Assembly (NCBI GenBank): GCA_010093685.1
Contig: MU006244.1
Coordinates: 248,001 to 312,000, forward strand
Source of the DNA: Ophiobolus disseminans
Taxonomy: Eukaryota; Ascomycota; Dothideomycetes; Pleosporales; Phaeosphaeriaceae
DNA length: 64,000 nucleotides
Reading direction: 5' to 3'
The notes beneath the pieces were generated by a model that did not search any database, was not told where the DNA came from, and saw nothing but the letters and a program-made list of their open reading frames with translations. The translations under genes were made by a program, and so were the position numbers. Below, one piece after another: positions 34,028 through 44,477 of the stretch (its first letter is position 1; every line of letters begins with the position of its first letter).

Positions 34028-35531
34028 ACTTGCGATGTCGATGTTGGAACTGCACGTCAGTCCAGGGTAATCTCAGTGAAGTGATGACTTAACCAGAAGC
34101 TGCTCTGATCTGCGCTCTTGCTGTCGTGGATCGTACTGAGTCGTAGGTAGGCGCGATGAGAGTGTGGCACAAGGTAATGAAGTTGTCTTTGGCGAATTTG
34201 TGTCGCAAGCGCGGGCGCGGAGGTTGAGTCAAGGTCGGACGGTGAGGCGCAATTGAACGTCTCAACAGCGGCGAATATGTACGGCGGGTCCTAGCGAGTC
34301 GCGTAGCAGTTGAGGGGTGAATGGTCACTGGTGAAGGCTCGTTTGCAGTCGACGTGACGAAGCCGCAGGTGCTGCGCAGGCTGCGTTGCAGGATGCTTAC
34401 TATACGGGAGGTAACTGACGAGTCTTTCCCAAAGCGTCTGAGGCCTGTCGAGGTCCGGTCGGCGTTTGAAGGCAGTAGTGTGGGATGGCGGGCCGGTGCA
34501 GGTTAATTACCGCCGGGTGCGTCAAATAATGTGTTGACGGTGTTACTATTTGTTGGGTGATGTTCGCTGGGAGAGGGCGCCTTGGCTCCTGTGAAAAGTT
34601 CTGTGCTCAGCCTGAGGCGTGGCGTGGGCGGTGCACGTGACCATGCCGACCAGCCGCAGCACCTGCAGTCAAGTCATGCAGTATCTGCAGGACAACACCA
34701 ATAGAGACATTTACATTATACCGTGCTCTGTGATGGAAAATAGGTCTAACCATAGAACACTACACACCTTGACTAAACAACTACACGCTCTGCAAATTGA
34801 CGTTCTCTGTGCTCGAGTTCCTAGGAGATCGCACTCAAACTTAGCGTGCCGGAGATCCCTGCACGCAGCCCCTCCTTCCGTAAGCAAGCGTTAAGGCTGA
34901 GATGGAGGGGCAGTCCAGGCAAGAGCGACCAGCGTGATCGGGTTTATGCAGAGCATTTCCGCGCGTGTCCGCCGGAGGTATTGATTCACTCCACGTCTGT
35001 GAGGGCCAAGAACGAAGCAAATAGTAGTTGGTGATAGCTGAACTACATGTCCATCAGTCCCGTTGAAGCCGGCCAGCGCAACGTGGAAAGCTTACTGAAG
35101 CTATCCACGCCGCACGATGGGGAACCGGTCTCCAATCACGCACGGTACTCAATCACAATGACTGCAATAGCAAACAATTACACGGCAAAATTGGCAACGG
35201 TGGCATAGACTGCAAACGGTTAACGCCGCGGCCGAAGCTGTTGTCCGTTACTATGTGGATTAGAATGGTGTAGGGATCTGAACGGCTCGTGCTTCCTTCC
35301 ATCGCAGCCACTTGACGCAACTCTAGTTGCCCCGCTAACCTTTCAAACCTTTCCGGTCGGAGAACTACTTATCTCATTGCACCCCCACCGACCTCTGTCT
35401 CTCTTCTTCTCTCGTCCCCCAACAGCTCTTACAGCTTCAATCGCCTATTATAGTTGCGCGCCCGGCCGCTGCAGCTTTCTTCGACTCTACCAACCTCATA
35501 CCCAACACACCAACCTACATAAACCGCAATC
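34028..35531. promoter_or_regulatory. Long divergent intergenic region RBM42-like / GND1
   Basis: These 1.5 kb between divergent genes have no supported coding sequence; short open frames at 34321-34506 and 34619-34894 lack family features. A pyrimidine-rich stretch (about 35330-35430) precedes the GND1 start and is typical of strong fungal housekeeping promoters. Confidence 0.4.
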
Positions 35532-37528
35532 ATGTCTGACCCAGTCGGAGATTTCGGATTGATCGGTTTGGCCGTAAGTTCCTGTCATGGAGACATAGAC
35601 AGTTGGAAAATGGCTCATCTTTGATGATAGGTTATGGGTCAGAACTTGATCCTCAATGCGTAAGCCATTACACACACTTGAAAGTCTTCATAAGCACCAC
35701 TAACAGTGCATAGCGCCGATCATGGATTCACGGTATGAACGCCTTCTCGCGAGTTTCGTGAGCTGCAGTACTAACATGCGCCCAGGTTGTTGCATTCAAC
35801 AGGACGTAAGCGGTTCGAGCTTCCAGAACTGCAGGCGCATACTGACTTGACGGCAGAGTTGCCAAGGTTGACCGATTCTTGGCCGATGGTACGCCTGTCA
35901 GGCTTGTAGAAGCCAATTGAAGCTGACTTGAAGCTGACTCGAAACAGAGGCCAAGGGCAAATCGATCGTCGGCGCGCACTCCATCAAGGAGTTCGTCTCG
36001 AAGCTCAAGAAGCCCCGCCGCATGATGATGCTCGTCATGGCCGGCAAGCCGGTCGACGACTTCATCGAGCTCCTTCTGACTGAAGGTGGCGCCGAGGAGG
36101 GCGACATCATCATCGACGGTGGTAACTCTCACTACCCCGACACGAACCGCCGCACCAAGTACCTCGCCGAGAAGGGCATCCGATTCGTCGGAACCGGTGT
36201 CTCTGGAGGAGAGGAGGGTGCCCGTTACGGCCCCAGCATCATGCCCGGAGGTAACGAGGAGGCCTGGCCATACATCAAGGTAGGAACTGTGGCAGCGCGG
36301 CTAGCACTTTTCTGATGGCAGTGTAGGATGTCCTCCAGTCGATTTCCGCAAAGTCTGACGGCGAAGCTTGCTGTCAGTGGGTCGGCGACGAGGGTGCTGG
36401 TCACTACGTCAAGATGGTCCACAACGGCATTGAGTACGGTGACATGCAGCTGATTTGCGAGGTGAGACCAGCCACTCCGTAGCCACAGTCATGGAAGCTA
36501 ACAACTCGTAGGCCTACGACATTATGAAGCGTGGTCTCGGCATGAGCAACAAGGAGATGGGCGATGTCTTCTCAGAGTGGAACAAGGGCGTCCTTGACTC
36601 GTTCCTCATCGAAATTACCCGCGATATCATGTACAAGAACGACGATGATGGTGTTGCCATTGTCGAGAAGATCATGGACTCCGCTGGCCAGAAGGGTACC
36701 GGCAAGTGGACTGCCATCAACGCTCTCGATCTCGGTATGCCCGTTACCCTGATCGGCGAGGCTGTCTTCGCTCGCTGCTTGAGTTCGCTCAAGTCTGAGC
36801 GTGGCCGCGCTGCTGGTCTTCTCGATGGACCCAGCCCAAGCTTCTCTGGAGACCGCAAGGCCTTCATTGCCAACCTCGAGCAGGCTCTGTACGCGTCGAA
36901 GATCATTTCGTACGCCCAGGGTTTCATGCTGATCCAGAACGTAAGCAGCCTTCCAGTGATTTCATGGGCTCATACTGACCGAGAACCAGGCCGCCAAGGA
37001 GTACAAGTGGAAGCTCAACAAGCCCGAGATTGCTCTCATGTGGCGTGGTGGCTGCATCATCCGATCCGTCTTCTTGAAGGACATCACCAAGGCGTACCGC
37101 GCCAACCCCGATCTCGAGAACTTGCTTTTCGACGATTTCTTCAACAAGGCCATCCACAATGCGCAGGCAGGATGGAGAGAGTGAGTCTTGACACGTAAAC
37201 GCTCACAAACCTATCTGACTTGTCTTCAGTGTTGTCTCCAAGGGCGCTCTATGGGGTATTCCCACTCCCGCTTTCAGCACCGCGCTCAGCTTCTACGACG
37301 GATACCGCGCGAAGGACCTCCCCGCCAATCTGCTACAGGCTCAGCGTGACTACTTCGGCGCACACACCTTCAGGATCAAGCCAGAGTGCGCGAACGAGCA
37401 ATACAAGGAGGGCGAAAACATCCACGTCAACTGGACTGGAAGGGGTGGCAACATTTCTGCCTCAGTAAGTCAGAACCCGTTGATATGCTGGATGTGGCTA
37501 ACACTCAACTCAGACATACAACGCATAA
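35532..37528 (+). CDS. GND1: 6-phosphogluconate dehydrogenase (decarboxylating)
   Basis: This pentose-phosphate enzyme makes ribulose-5-phosphate and NADPH. Eleven exons give 492 residues: 35532-35573, 35631-35659, 35714-35732, 35786-35805, 35857-35888, 35948-36279, 36327-36461, 36512-36940, 36990-37180, 37230-37464 and 37514-37528. The first five exons, 42, 29, 19, 20 and 32 nt long, spell FGLIGLAVMGQNLILNAADHGFTVVAFNRTVAKVDRFL, with the NADP-binding GLxVMG motif. Catalytic motifs include GTGVSGGEEGARYGPSIMPG, the Lys of HYVKMVHNGIEYGDMQLICE, and the C-terminal HTFRI. The last exon encodes only TYNA and stop. Every intron is 47-61 nt. Confidence 0.96.
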
Positions 37529-38189
37529 ACACAGAGATATCCACCGCTTGGTCCAACAGAGCGCGGCGCTACATGAACTTTGCGCTTGAAAAATGGCACA
37601 TGCAGACGAATACATAGCTTGGATCTAAAATGACAAATGATTCACCAAAGCCGAGTTGGATGTTTGCTGTGCTTGACCCTGGCCGATGTGATGTTGGATG
37701 GTGCTCTAACGCGGAATCATTAGTCCCACCATGACATTTGACCAACCCTTTGTTCCTTACGTACGAGCTCGTAAGCTTTGGATTTGAAGTTGTTGAAACA
37801 TTTCCGAGCACGACCAGAAATCAGCAGGTAGATGCATCACGGCATCTGATTGGCGCAAGGTCAAGCGCCCGCAGACCAGGCTTGGCACAGCAGCTGATGG
37901 CTCCACTGCCGCTACTACCTGCATTCACCTCGAGCTTCAGTCGCTCCCGCCGCGACGCGCCTCCGATAATATTCCTTCGGTTGCGCGCACGCTGCAGCTG
38001 TCTCATTCTCGTCGCTCCTTTGCATTGCCTTTTTGCTGCTTGCATGACTATTCAGTGTTCGGCTTGCGGAGTTCTCGGCGTCGCCTAAGGTTCGATCCTG
38101 AGAAGGAAGACACGCAACACCACCACGCTATCCACGCCAATTCGGGGTTATAGCAAGATTTTAGCAGGAGCCGGGACAGGGCGCGGCTC
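37529..38189. other. Intergenic region GND1 / LSM12-like
   Basis: The 661 bp hold the GND1 3' UTR and the promoter of the next gene. Nothing else is supported. Confidence 0.4.
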
Positions 38190-39043
38190 ATGGCGGACAA
38201 GCGCAACAGTATTGCGGGCAAGGTCGCGACGCCCAACTTGAAGGTTGGCGGCGGCTCGAGCAAAGAGGCCATCGATGTAGATGCGAACCTGTACAAGGCC
38301 GTCGGATCGCGGTACGGCTTCTCTTCGCGCATCCTCGGCTGCCGCCGTGGCATCGTCCACGCCACAGCAGACTGACAGTAGACAGCATCAAGATCACCTG
38401 CGCGCCGACCAACAACGTGCTCGAGGGCACTCTGTTCACAGCATGCACTCTTACCAACGCCATAGCCATCAACACGGCGCCTGCCCCGCCGAACCCCTCC
38501 GCGCCGCTCGCCAGTCAGCCGGGTGACTACCACATCATCCCCTTCGCACACATACTGTCTTTCGAGATTGTGGGCTCGGGCGAGCGAGCAGCCGAGTCGG
38601 GGCCAGGCTTCGAAGGCGCCATGCCGAGCATCTCCAAGGTGGACCTCGTTGCGCTTCAGGCACGCGAGGAGCAGACGATCCGTGACATGAAGAAGAAGGA
38701 TGCACAGAAAGGCAAAGGTGTCAGCAGGGAGGCACAGGAGCTGTTTGACGCCATTTCGAGGACGTAAGTGCTAGGTCGCGTGAGATGTGTGCAGGGATAA
38801 TCCACTAACATTTTCCTCAGCCTGCCAACCCGCTGGGCAGACGCCCAAATTGTCGTCAACGACTCCGTCCTCATCCTACCTCCCTACACACTCGAGAGCA
38901 TCAAGGCGCCCGCAGAGAAGGCGCAGAGTGAAGCACATGTACGCAAGGTCGTGGAGCACTACTACAACCGCAAGAAGGTCCCGAGTGGAGGAGCCGCACG
39001 TGCTCCCGTCGCCACCCCTATTGCGCCGCGCAAGGGGGGTTAG
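38190..39043 (+). CDS. LSM12-like protein (LSm plus anticodon-binding-like AD domain)
   Basis: Three exons, 38190-38311, 38386-38763 and 38821-39043 (introns 74 and 57 nt), give 240 residues. The LSm-like part is NLYKAVGSRIKITCAPTNNVLEGTLFTACTLTNAIAI (about 31-67). The AD domain is SREAQELFDAISRTLPTRWADAQIVVNDSVLILPPYTLESI, followed by VRKVVEHYYNRKK. In yeast, Lsm12 associates with Pbp1 and Pbp4 on ribosomes and in stress granules; the animal protein binds ataxin-2. The short disordered ends are Gly/Ser- and Ala/Pro-rich. The start was taken as the first ATG on the frame. Confidence 0.86.
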
Positions 39044-39294
39044 AGACGCCCCAAGTCTGAGCAGCCCAAGAATCCCGCCAAGAAGTTCCGCCTGTCTGGG
39101 GATTTCTTGAAGACGGCAGTAGAATTGCTGTACTAACGATGCGGACTTTGGGGCGGAGGGCAAGGAACATGTTGGATGGGACTCACTGTCAAGAGTACGA
39201 TGAAAGGGAGCACGAAGGCGGAAATACCATACGAACAGTATGTTGATCAGGTGTTTGTAGCTACCTAGCGAGCAGACCAAACACATCCAAACAA

Positions 39295-40333
39295 TTACTC
39301 AACCCCTTCGCCCCAACTTACTAACATCACCCCCTCCAGTCTCTCCACCATGTCCACCCCCTCTAACTCCAAACACTCCACCCCATCGGAACTAACATAC
39401 TCCCTCCTCGCCCCTCCATCCCTCCACACCACCCTCACACACCGATACTCCAACCTCTCCGCCTCTTCCGCCTCCCTACTTCCCAACTTCGCCCACGCAC
39501 TCCCCACCCACGCATACCGACACGAAAATTCACCATCAACCGCCAACCTAACCCCCATCCCTCCTTCCCAGCGTAAGTGCCCGACACGCATCTGCGCGCA
39601 CCAAGAACGTCGGCCAGTGCAGCGAATAATCCTCCCGCATCTCCAATTCAAGCGCAACTTCCCGGCAACTGGACGGTAGCGCAATCGCTTTCAACGTCTC
39701 GTGCAGCGGCGCAATAGTATTCTCGTAAAACAGCCCCGAGGGCCAGAGGTACGCGCACATGGTCCATGAGATGCGTTTTCAGCAGTGCGGGCTGAGGAAT
39801 TTAGTGAACTCTGCGGATTCGAGGGTGGTGAGCGTGTCGTGCAAGTGGTATAAGTGCGCGCCCAGGGGAGCGGGCAGGTGGTGCAGGTAAATAGGGGACC
39901 ACCTGTCTTGGTACCGGAAATGGTGTGTTGCGCTTCTCATGGGTATGCGCCACGCTTCGGAGTAGATGCGCCGGCATGTTTGGAGCAGAGTGGTGCATGT
40001 GCGCGTGTGGTGCGTGTGGCCGTGGCCGTGGCGGGGCGAGAGGGAGTGTATGCCGATGGGCTGCGAATAGTTGCGGGTTTGGCGCAGGGTGTGGGTGTAT
40101 ATGATGATCCGGAGTTCGGATGGGAGGGCGGGGAATAAGGGGGATTGGGGTTGGGGGTGGCAGGATGAAGGGGGGAGGGATGCGAGGGTTCTGCGGATTG
40201 CGCGGGCGCGACGTTGGCGGTCTTTGGGGTTGCTTTGCTCTGGTTCATCTTGGGGTGGTGGAGTTTGGAGAGTGGAAACTCGACGAGGCTGAGGTGGTTG
40301 AGATGGTGGTGTGTATGCTGCCTGTGGTGTCAT
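39295..40333 (-). pseudogene. Interrupted F-box-like/2EXR-type protein gene
   Basis: From ATG 40333 the frame runs to a TGA at 39781-39779 (184 residues). After a Pro-rich leader it has PLFPALPSELRIIIYTHTLR and LLQTCRRIYSEA, the pattern of fungal F-box-like (2EXR) proteins. The same frame continues past the TGA with protein-like sequence (CAYLWPSGL, CREVALELEM, WPTFLVRADACR) to a stop at 39548. A second frame, open to 39295, then continues plausibly (GVRLAVDGEFSCRYAWVG and onward). No GT-AG intron that I can find removes the TGA. It is therefore either a decayed gene with one stop and one frameshift, or a truncated but functional 184-residue protein, or an assembly error. Confidence 0.5.
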
Positions 40334-41025
40334 AGTGATGTTTCGATTGATCAAGGGATACGGTTTATGAAACCACTCAAATCACTCTTTCTTCCTCGGA
40401 CGTTCTTTACGGTGTATCGTGTAGATACAAGGGTTGTTAGAGATGGTGTTTGTAGTCGGGCATTGTGCACGGGCCATTATGCTTTCACCTTCATCCATGG
40501 ATCGTGTTTGTGACACCACACATGAGAAGGACTCCAACGCATAACTTGAAAACACAATCGCATTCTGTATGTAGCACTTCATATCGCTGAAAGATGATAA
40601 AAGTCGTAAGATATCATTTCACCGAGGTCGTCGGAGAGATCTTCGGCAAAACCCGGATCGGGCACGTGGATGGACATTATTGAGAGTGACCAGAACGTTC
40701 AGGATCAGAGATAGTATGTAAGCGTTGACCGTACTAAGACTGGTTTTGCCGAGATAGGTATCTCTTCGTGGAAAGAGCAACTGCGATCGTAGGAGCCGCT
40801 ATGACTTCTTTCTATTTACCTAACATTCGGTTCTAGATCTTTGTCTTGACATCAGCTCCGGACCTCCGACTTACAGCTAATCTCGTCTGACTTGGTAGAC
40901 AGCTGTTGAGTCTCATAGCTCCGTACTTGCGCCCGTGTTCTGCATTAGCGTACAATCCATGGAAGTGTGGCGCTTTCACAAGCAAATTGGTCCATGGACA
41001 CCACGTCTAATACTGAAACAAACCA
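40334..41025. other. Intergenic region
   Basis: These 692 bp lie between divergent genes. No coding region is supported. Confidence 0.4.
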
Positions 41026-42426
41026 ATGTCCGGAGGAATGTCTTTCTGCGGCTCCGCGAAACTAGTACCTCTCACTGCAAGACGACTACTCACGCATCAC
41101 ATCCAGCATGTTCCTTCGAATCAAGGCGGTGTAGTACGGATATTGCAACGATCGCTCCTGTCCGTCCACAATGGGTCTGCATCGTACTTAATACCAGCCT
41201 CTTCGAATACTTCCCAACTATTCTCTCACCTACATCTGCTACCAAGCCAACCATCACAGTTACCACCGCTCCCTAACTTCCTACAAAGAGCAACAAGACC
41301 AACGGCAATCAGCAATCTAAAACTGGCTATCTCCTGCAACAACATTACCCCGGCAGTAGTAGTAAGATCAACCCGGTCTCAGTCAATTACACAAACCCGC
41401 AAATACAGCAAATTCGCCATGTATTCTAACAGAAACCCGGAGCGCAGCGACTCGGATTCGTCCACTCGCACAACTCCAGCGACTACCCCATCAACCACGC
41501 CAGATTTCGCTCGGACGCTCTCCAAGCACCAACTCACCGAGCGCGATCTGAAAATCGTCCAAGATCTTTTGGTCGACATCGCCAAGGATGGAGGTAAAAT
41601 CATGATCGAAGCAGAGCATGAGTTCCTCGTCGCCGCAGCTACCAAAAACAACACATCCGATCTAGTCACACAATACGACAAACAGGTCGAAGACATGGTC
41701 GAACAGAGAGTCCGGGCTGCATACCCTAGCTTTGGCTTCCTGGGCGAGGAGTCCTTCAAGCACGGCACCAAACTTGCGAACTCACCTACATTCATCTGCG
41801 ATCCCATCGACGGCACACTCAACTTCTCTAAAGGGGTTCCGAATTGTGCCATCTCTTTGGCACTCACTCTCAACAAGAAGCCAGTGATTGGTGTCGTTTT
41901 CAACCCCTTCCGTGGCGATATGTACACTGCCATCAAGAACCAAGGCGCATTCCTGACTAAGATGACAACCGGGACAACTTACAAGCTCCCACTTCAACCA
42001 GTCCCCGCACCAATGCCTTCTCTACGATCCTGTCTGGTAGCCGTAGAATGGGGAAACCAGCGCAAAGGACCAAACTGGGAGTTGCGAACCGACGTCCATA
42101 AAAGGCTACTCACTGACAAAGAAGAGGGCGGAGCTTTCTGCAAATCAGTCCGCTCGAACGGCTCTGCAGCACTAGACTTCTGCTACGTAGCACAGGGCAT
42201 TCTCGATTGCTTCTGGGAGGGCGGAGTATGGGTCTGGGACGTCTGCGCTGGGTGGATCATCCTAGAGGAAGCTGGTGGCATTGTGGCATCTGCGAATCCG
42301 GGGGATTGGGAGCCTACGCTAGAAGGGCGGCTGTACTTTGCGGTTCGGCATGCGAAGCGGGAAAATCAGAAAGCGGTGGTTGAGGAGCTGTGGGGTATCA
42401 TGGGGGATCGCAAGTTTATTTATTGA
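41026..42426 (+). CDS. Inositol-monophosphatase-family phosphatase, possible mitochondrial form
   Basis: The catalytic domain starts around MYSNRNPERS (41419) and carries the lithium-sensitive phosphatase motifs: FLGEES, DPIDGTLNF, and WDVCAGWIILEEAGG with metal-binding Asp/Glu residues. This fits IMPase (myo-inositol phosphate to inositol), and the Ile in DPIDGT is a mild variant of DPLDGT. The same frame is open upstream to ATG 41026, adding 131 residues with no Asp or Glu, several Arg, and an RKY-S sequence close to the usual start, which looks like a mitochondrial presequence with its cleavage site. The protein is 466 residues from the first ATG or 335 from the second. Which start is used cannot be decided here. 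Confidence 0.85.
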   Translation: MSGGMSFCGSAKLVPLTARRLLTHHIQHVPSNQGGVVRILQRSLLSVHNGSASYLIPASSNTSQLFSHLHLLPSQPSQLPPLPNFLQRATRPTAISNLKLAISCNNITPAVVVRSTRSQSITQTRKYSKFAMYSNRNPERSDSDSSTRTTPATTPSTTPDFARTLSKHQLTERDLKIVQDLLVDIAKDGGKIMIEAEHEFLVAAATKNNTSDLVTQYDKQVEDMVEQRVRAAYPSFGFLGEESFKHGTKLANSPTFICDPIDGTLNFSKGVPNCAISLALTLNKKPVIGVVFNPFRGDMYTAIKNQGAFLTKMTTGTTYKLPLQPVPAPMPSLRSCLVAVEWGNQRKGPNWELRTDVHKRLLTDKEEGGAFCKSVRSNGSAALDFCYVAQGILDCFWEGGVWVWDVCAGWIILEEAGGIVASANPGDWEPTLEGRLYFAVRHAKRENQKAVVEELWGIMGDRKFIY

Positions 42427-42911
42427 GGGTGTAGGTGTTTATGCTCTCTGGTGTTGATATCATGGCGTTGGGGTATGTTTTTGGATACCCTGAAGGTCGG
42501 AGGATGTCTGAATAGGTTATATAACAGCAAGTTATCAAAAGTTGTCGAATTCTTCTACATGTGATCAGAACAGGTGGGTACAGCGAGCTTGCTCCTTCCT
42601 TCCCCACTCAACCGCACCGACAACGACTGCCGCCACATCAGTAGTAAGGAAGCAAGTGCAAGTGATGCGCAATGCAAGTACACGTCAACTCGAACCACTT
42701 TCTGTTGACTTGTCCTCACAGACAATACCATTCACACTCACCACAGTATCATTTGCGACTCCACGTACCACGTCAACAATACAGTCCTATCATCCACTAT
42801 TCCTTGCAACACCGTTTTACCGTTTGTACTATCGTACAGCCTTACAACACATACATAATCAGCACCAATCGCCTCATCAGTGCACATATGCTACTTTGAG
42901 TTGAGAAGTAT
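42427..42911. other. Intergenic region before the small-ORF array
   Basis: These 485 bp hold no supported gene. An open frame covers 42542-42904 but lacks an ATG at its start and has no family features. Confidence 0.35.
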
Positions 42912-43298
42912 ATGCCCATTGGAGACCCGCTCTCAAACAACAGTTCTCAGTCGTCAGTAAGACAGTCTCGTCTCAACACTTTTCTCAACGAATCCAAAAC
43001 TTATTCCACTCAACGGCCATACCGCCCACCTACGCAGCCAGCAACCCGCAAGCCACCTGTTCATTCGAAGATCAGGCCATCAAGAGCCAGTTTCTTATTC
43101 TTTACCCCCACATCAGCGGAAAAACTCAAAATAGCGCGCTCACGACTCCGCCGCCTCGAGAGGCGCCAACTCCGAGCAGAACGCAAGCTCAAGAAAACCG
43201 CGAATAAGGTCCTGGCCAACCGGAAGCGAGATAAATTCACATACCAGCTGAGGAGAATCATTCCCGGGACAACACGCACCACCAAGCCTAAGCCCTAA
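42912..43298 (+). CDS. Small basic hypothetical protein, array member 1
   Basis: An ATG-initiated frame encodes 128 residues. I recognise no family. The N-terminal half is Ser/Pro/Gln-rich and disordered. From about residue 68 a strongly basic helix begins (KLKIARSRLRRLERRQLRAE) and continues to RRIIPGTTRTTKPKP. It is the first of seven head-to-tail frames on this strand. Coding status rests on frame length and composition only. Confidence 0.35.
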   Translation: MPIGDPLSNNSSQSSVRQSRLNTFLNESKTYSTQRPYRPPTQPATRKPPVHSKIRPSRASFLFFTPTSAEKLKIARSRLRRLERRQLRAERKLKKTANKVLANRKRDKFTYQLRRIIPGTTRTTKPKP

Positions 43299-43338
43299 GG
43301 TACCACTACACCATCCACTTCTCGGTCACCACCCACTG

Positions 43339-43662
43339 ATGGTCAGCGGCTCTGCAGGTGCTTGTTCTGCTCCCATCTCCGTTGCAGGACCTGGAGGAGG
43401 ATATCCGCACGCCCCTCTCATCGGAAACCCGTGGCTAGCGAGAGAAAATCGAGACGAGTATCAAAAGCGCGGACGCAGAGCTCGACAAGCAGCATCCGAA
43501 GCTAAACAGGCAAAGTCTGAAGCCAAACGGGCAAAGTTCGAAGCCAAACGGGCTAAAGCCAAATCCGAGGCCAGGAAGAAGAAGCAGCAGAAGCACGGCG
43601 CTGGTATTCTTCTTGCACGATTCGGATACAAGATTCTCAAGGTACTACATTTGCGAGCTTGA
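43339..43662 (+). CDS. Small basic hypothetical protein with EAKxAK heptads, array member 2
   Basis: The product would have 107 residues. A Gly/Pro N-terminus (GPGGGYPHAPLIGNPWLARE) leads into a charged helix with three 7-residue units, EAKQAKS, EAKRAKF and EAKRAKA, encoded by 21-nt repeats. A Lys-rich stretch follows, then a hydrophobic-basic tail, GILLARFGYKILKVLHLRA. It ends in TGA only three bases before the next ATG in the same frame. No family is recognised. Confidence 0.35.
   Translation: MVSGSAGACSAPISVAGPGGGYPHAPLIGNPWLARENRDEYQKRGRRARQAASEAKQAKSEAKRAKFEAKRAKAKSEARKKKQQKHGAGILLARFGYKILKVLHLRA
43498..43560 (+). repeat. Three 21-nt tandem units (EAKxAKx heptads)
   Basis: The units are 43498-43518, 43519-43539 and 43540-43560. 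They differ from each other at a few positions only and encode successive heptads of array member 2. Confidence 0.8.
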
Positions 43663-43665
43663 TAC

Positions 43666-43851
43666 ATGTCTTGCGGTGCGGGCGTTGCTGGAAACGCGGC
43701 GACCAATAGACCCTCGTCCCCGGAAGAGAGCGAGGCCGCAAAGCAAGCTCGACGGGAGGCTGCAGCCGAAGTGAAGGCTCTGTCGAAGTCGCTGTGGGCT
43801 AAAATCAAGACCAAGACTGCGAAAATCTTCTCCAGAAAGTCCAAGGAATAG
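43666..43851 (+). CDS. Small basic hypothetical protein, array member 3
   Basis: The frame encodes 61 residues. A Gly/Ala/Ser-rich start is followed by SPEESEAAKQARREAAAEVK and a C-terminal basic motif, LWAKIKTKTAKIFSRKSKE. The same arrangement, a charged helix and then an aromatic/Lys motif, recurs in member 4. It shares its frame with members 2, 4 and 5. Unrecognised; low confidence as an independent gene. Confidence 0.3.
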   Translation: MSCGAGVAGNAATNRPSSPEESEAAKQARREAAAEVKALSKSLWAKIKTKTAKIFSRKSKE

Positions 43852-43878
43852 ACGTATGGTTGCAGGCGTCCACGGTGT

Positions 43879-44163
43879 ATGTCCTGTGTAGGGAGGCGGC
43901 GGAGGTTGCGCTGGCAGATTATCTACTATTGGAGTTGCTTGCAGAGGATCGCGCACCAGTCGCTTTGCTTCCAAAGAAGTAGAGGGGCCAGGGTCGCTGA
44001 AGACACCTCGTTCGTTCTTGGAAGAGGCTGTATTCAGGAGCAGCGGGCCGAAGCCAGGGCCTTTGACCGCGAAGAGAAGAGAGGTGCTCGGAAGGCCAAG
44101 ACGAAGAAGCTTTGGGCCACAAGCAAGATCAAGGCTACGAAGATCTTGGTCAAGAAACCCTGA
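43879..44163 (+). CDS. Small basic hypothetical protein, array member 4
   Basis: The frame encodes 94 residues. Its C-terminal part, AEARAFDREEKRGARKAKTK and then LWATSKIKATKILVKKP, resembles member 3 (LWAKIKTKTAKIF), suggesting tandem duplication. The first 45 residues do not resemble member 3 and may not be translated. Unrecognised. Confidence 0.3.
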   Translation: MSCVGRRRRLRWQIIYYWSCLQRIAHQSLCFQRSRGARVAEDTSFVLGRGCIQEQRAEARAFDREEKRGARKAKTKKLWATSKIKATKILVKKP

Positions 44164-44175
44164 ACTGGCACGTGC

Positions 44176-44457
44176 ATGTTCACAAGTGTCTACAACCTGG
44201 CTTATCCGGCAAAGAGGCATACAGGAAGACTCCCTCAAAACAAGCGACTAAGGCCTCACACGTTCATCCGACGACTGGTGAGCAATTCATCGTCGAAACC
44301 TTCCCGGAGGACCACTTTCGAGTCGCAACACTGGGGGATTGCGACGAAGAGGCGTGTGAAACGCCGCCACAGACGTAAAAGGATCGATCGACTCTTGAAA
44401 AGGCTCAAAGTTTTTACACGCCGCAGCAGCAAGGCCGCTGTCGCGGAACACTCTTGA
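44176..44457 (+). CDS. Small basic hypothetical protein, array member 5
   Basis: The frame encodes 93 residues and is very rich in Arg and Lys; one dense run is KRRVKRRHRRKRIDRLLKRL. It follows member 4 in the same frame after 12 bases. Unrecognised. A basic run of this kind could bind nucleic acid, but nothing more specific can be said. Confidence 0.3.
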   Translation: MFTSVYNLAYPAKRHTGRLPQNKRLRPHTFIRRLVSNSSSKPSRRTTFESQHWGIATKRRVKRRHRRKRIDRLLKRLKVFTRRSSKAAVAEHS

Positions 44458-44477
44458 CTCACTCGACGTAGGTCTGG

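Noticed and set aside
43645..44238. Minus-strand frame of 197 codons opposite the small-ORF array
   Set aside because: It is the antisense shadow of Lys/Arg-rich codons (CTT/TCT-rich); the plus-strand products look more protein-like, though neither is proven.
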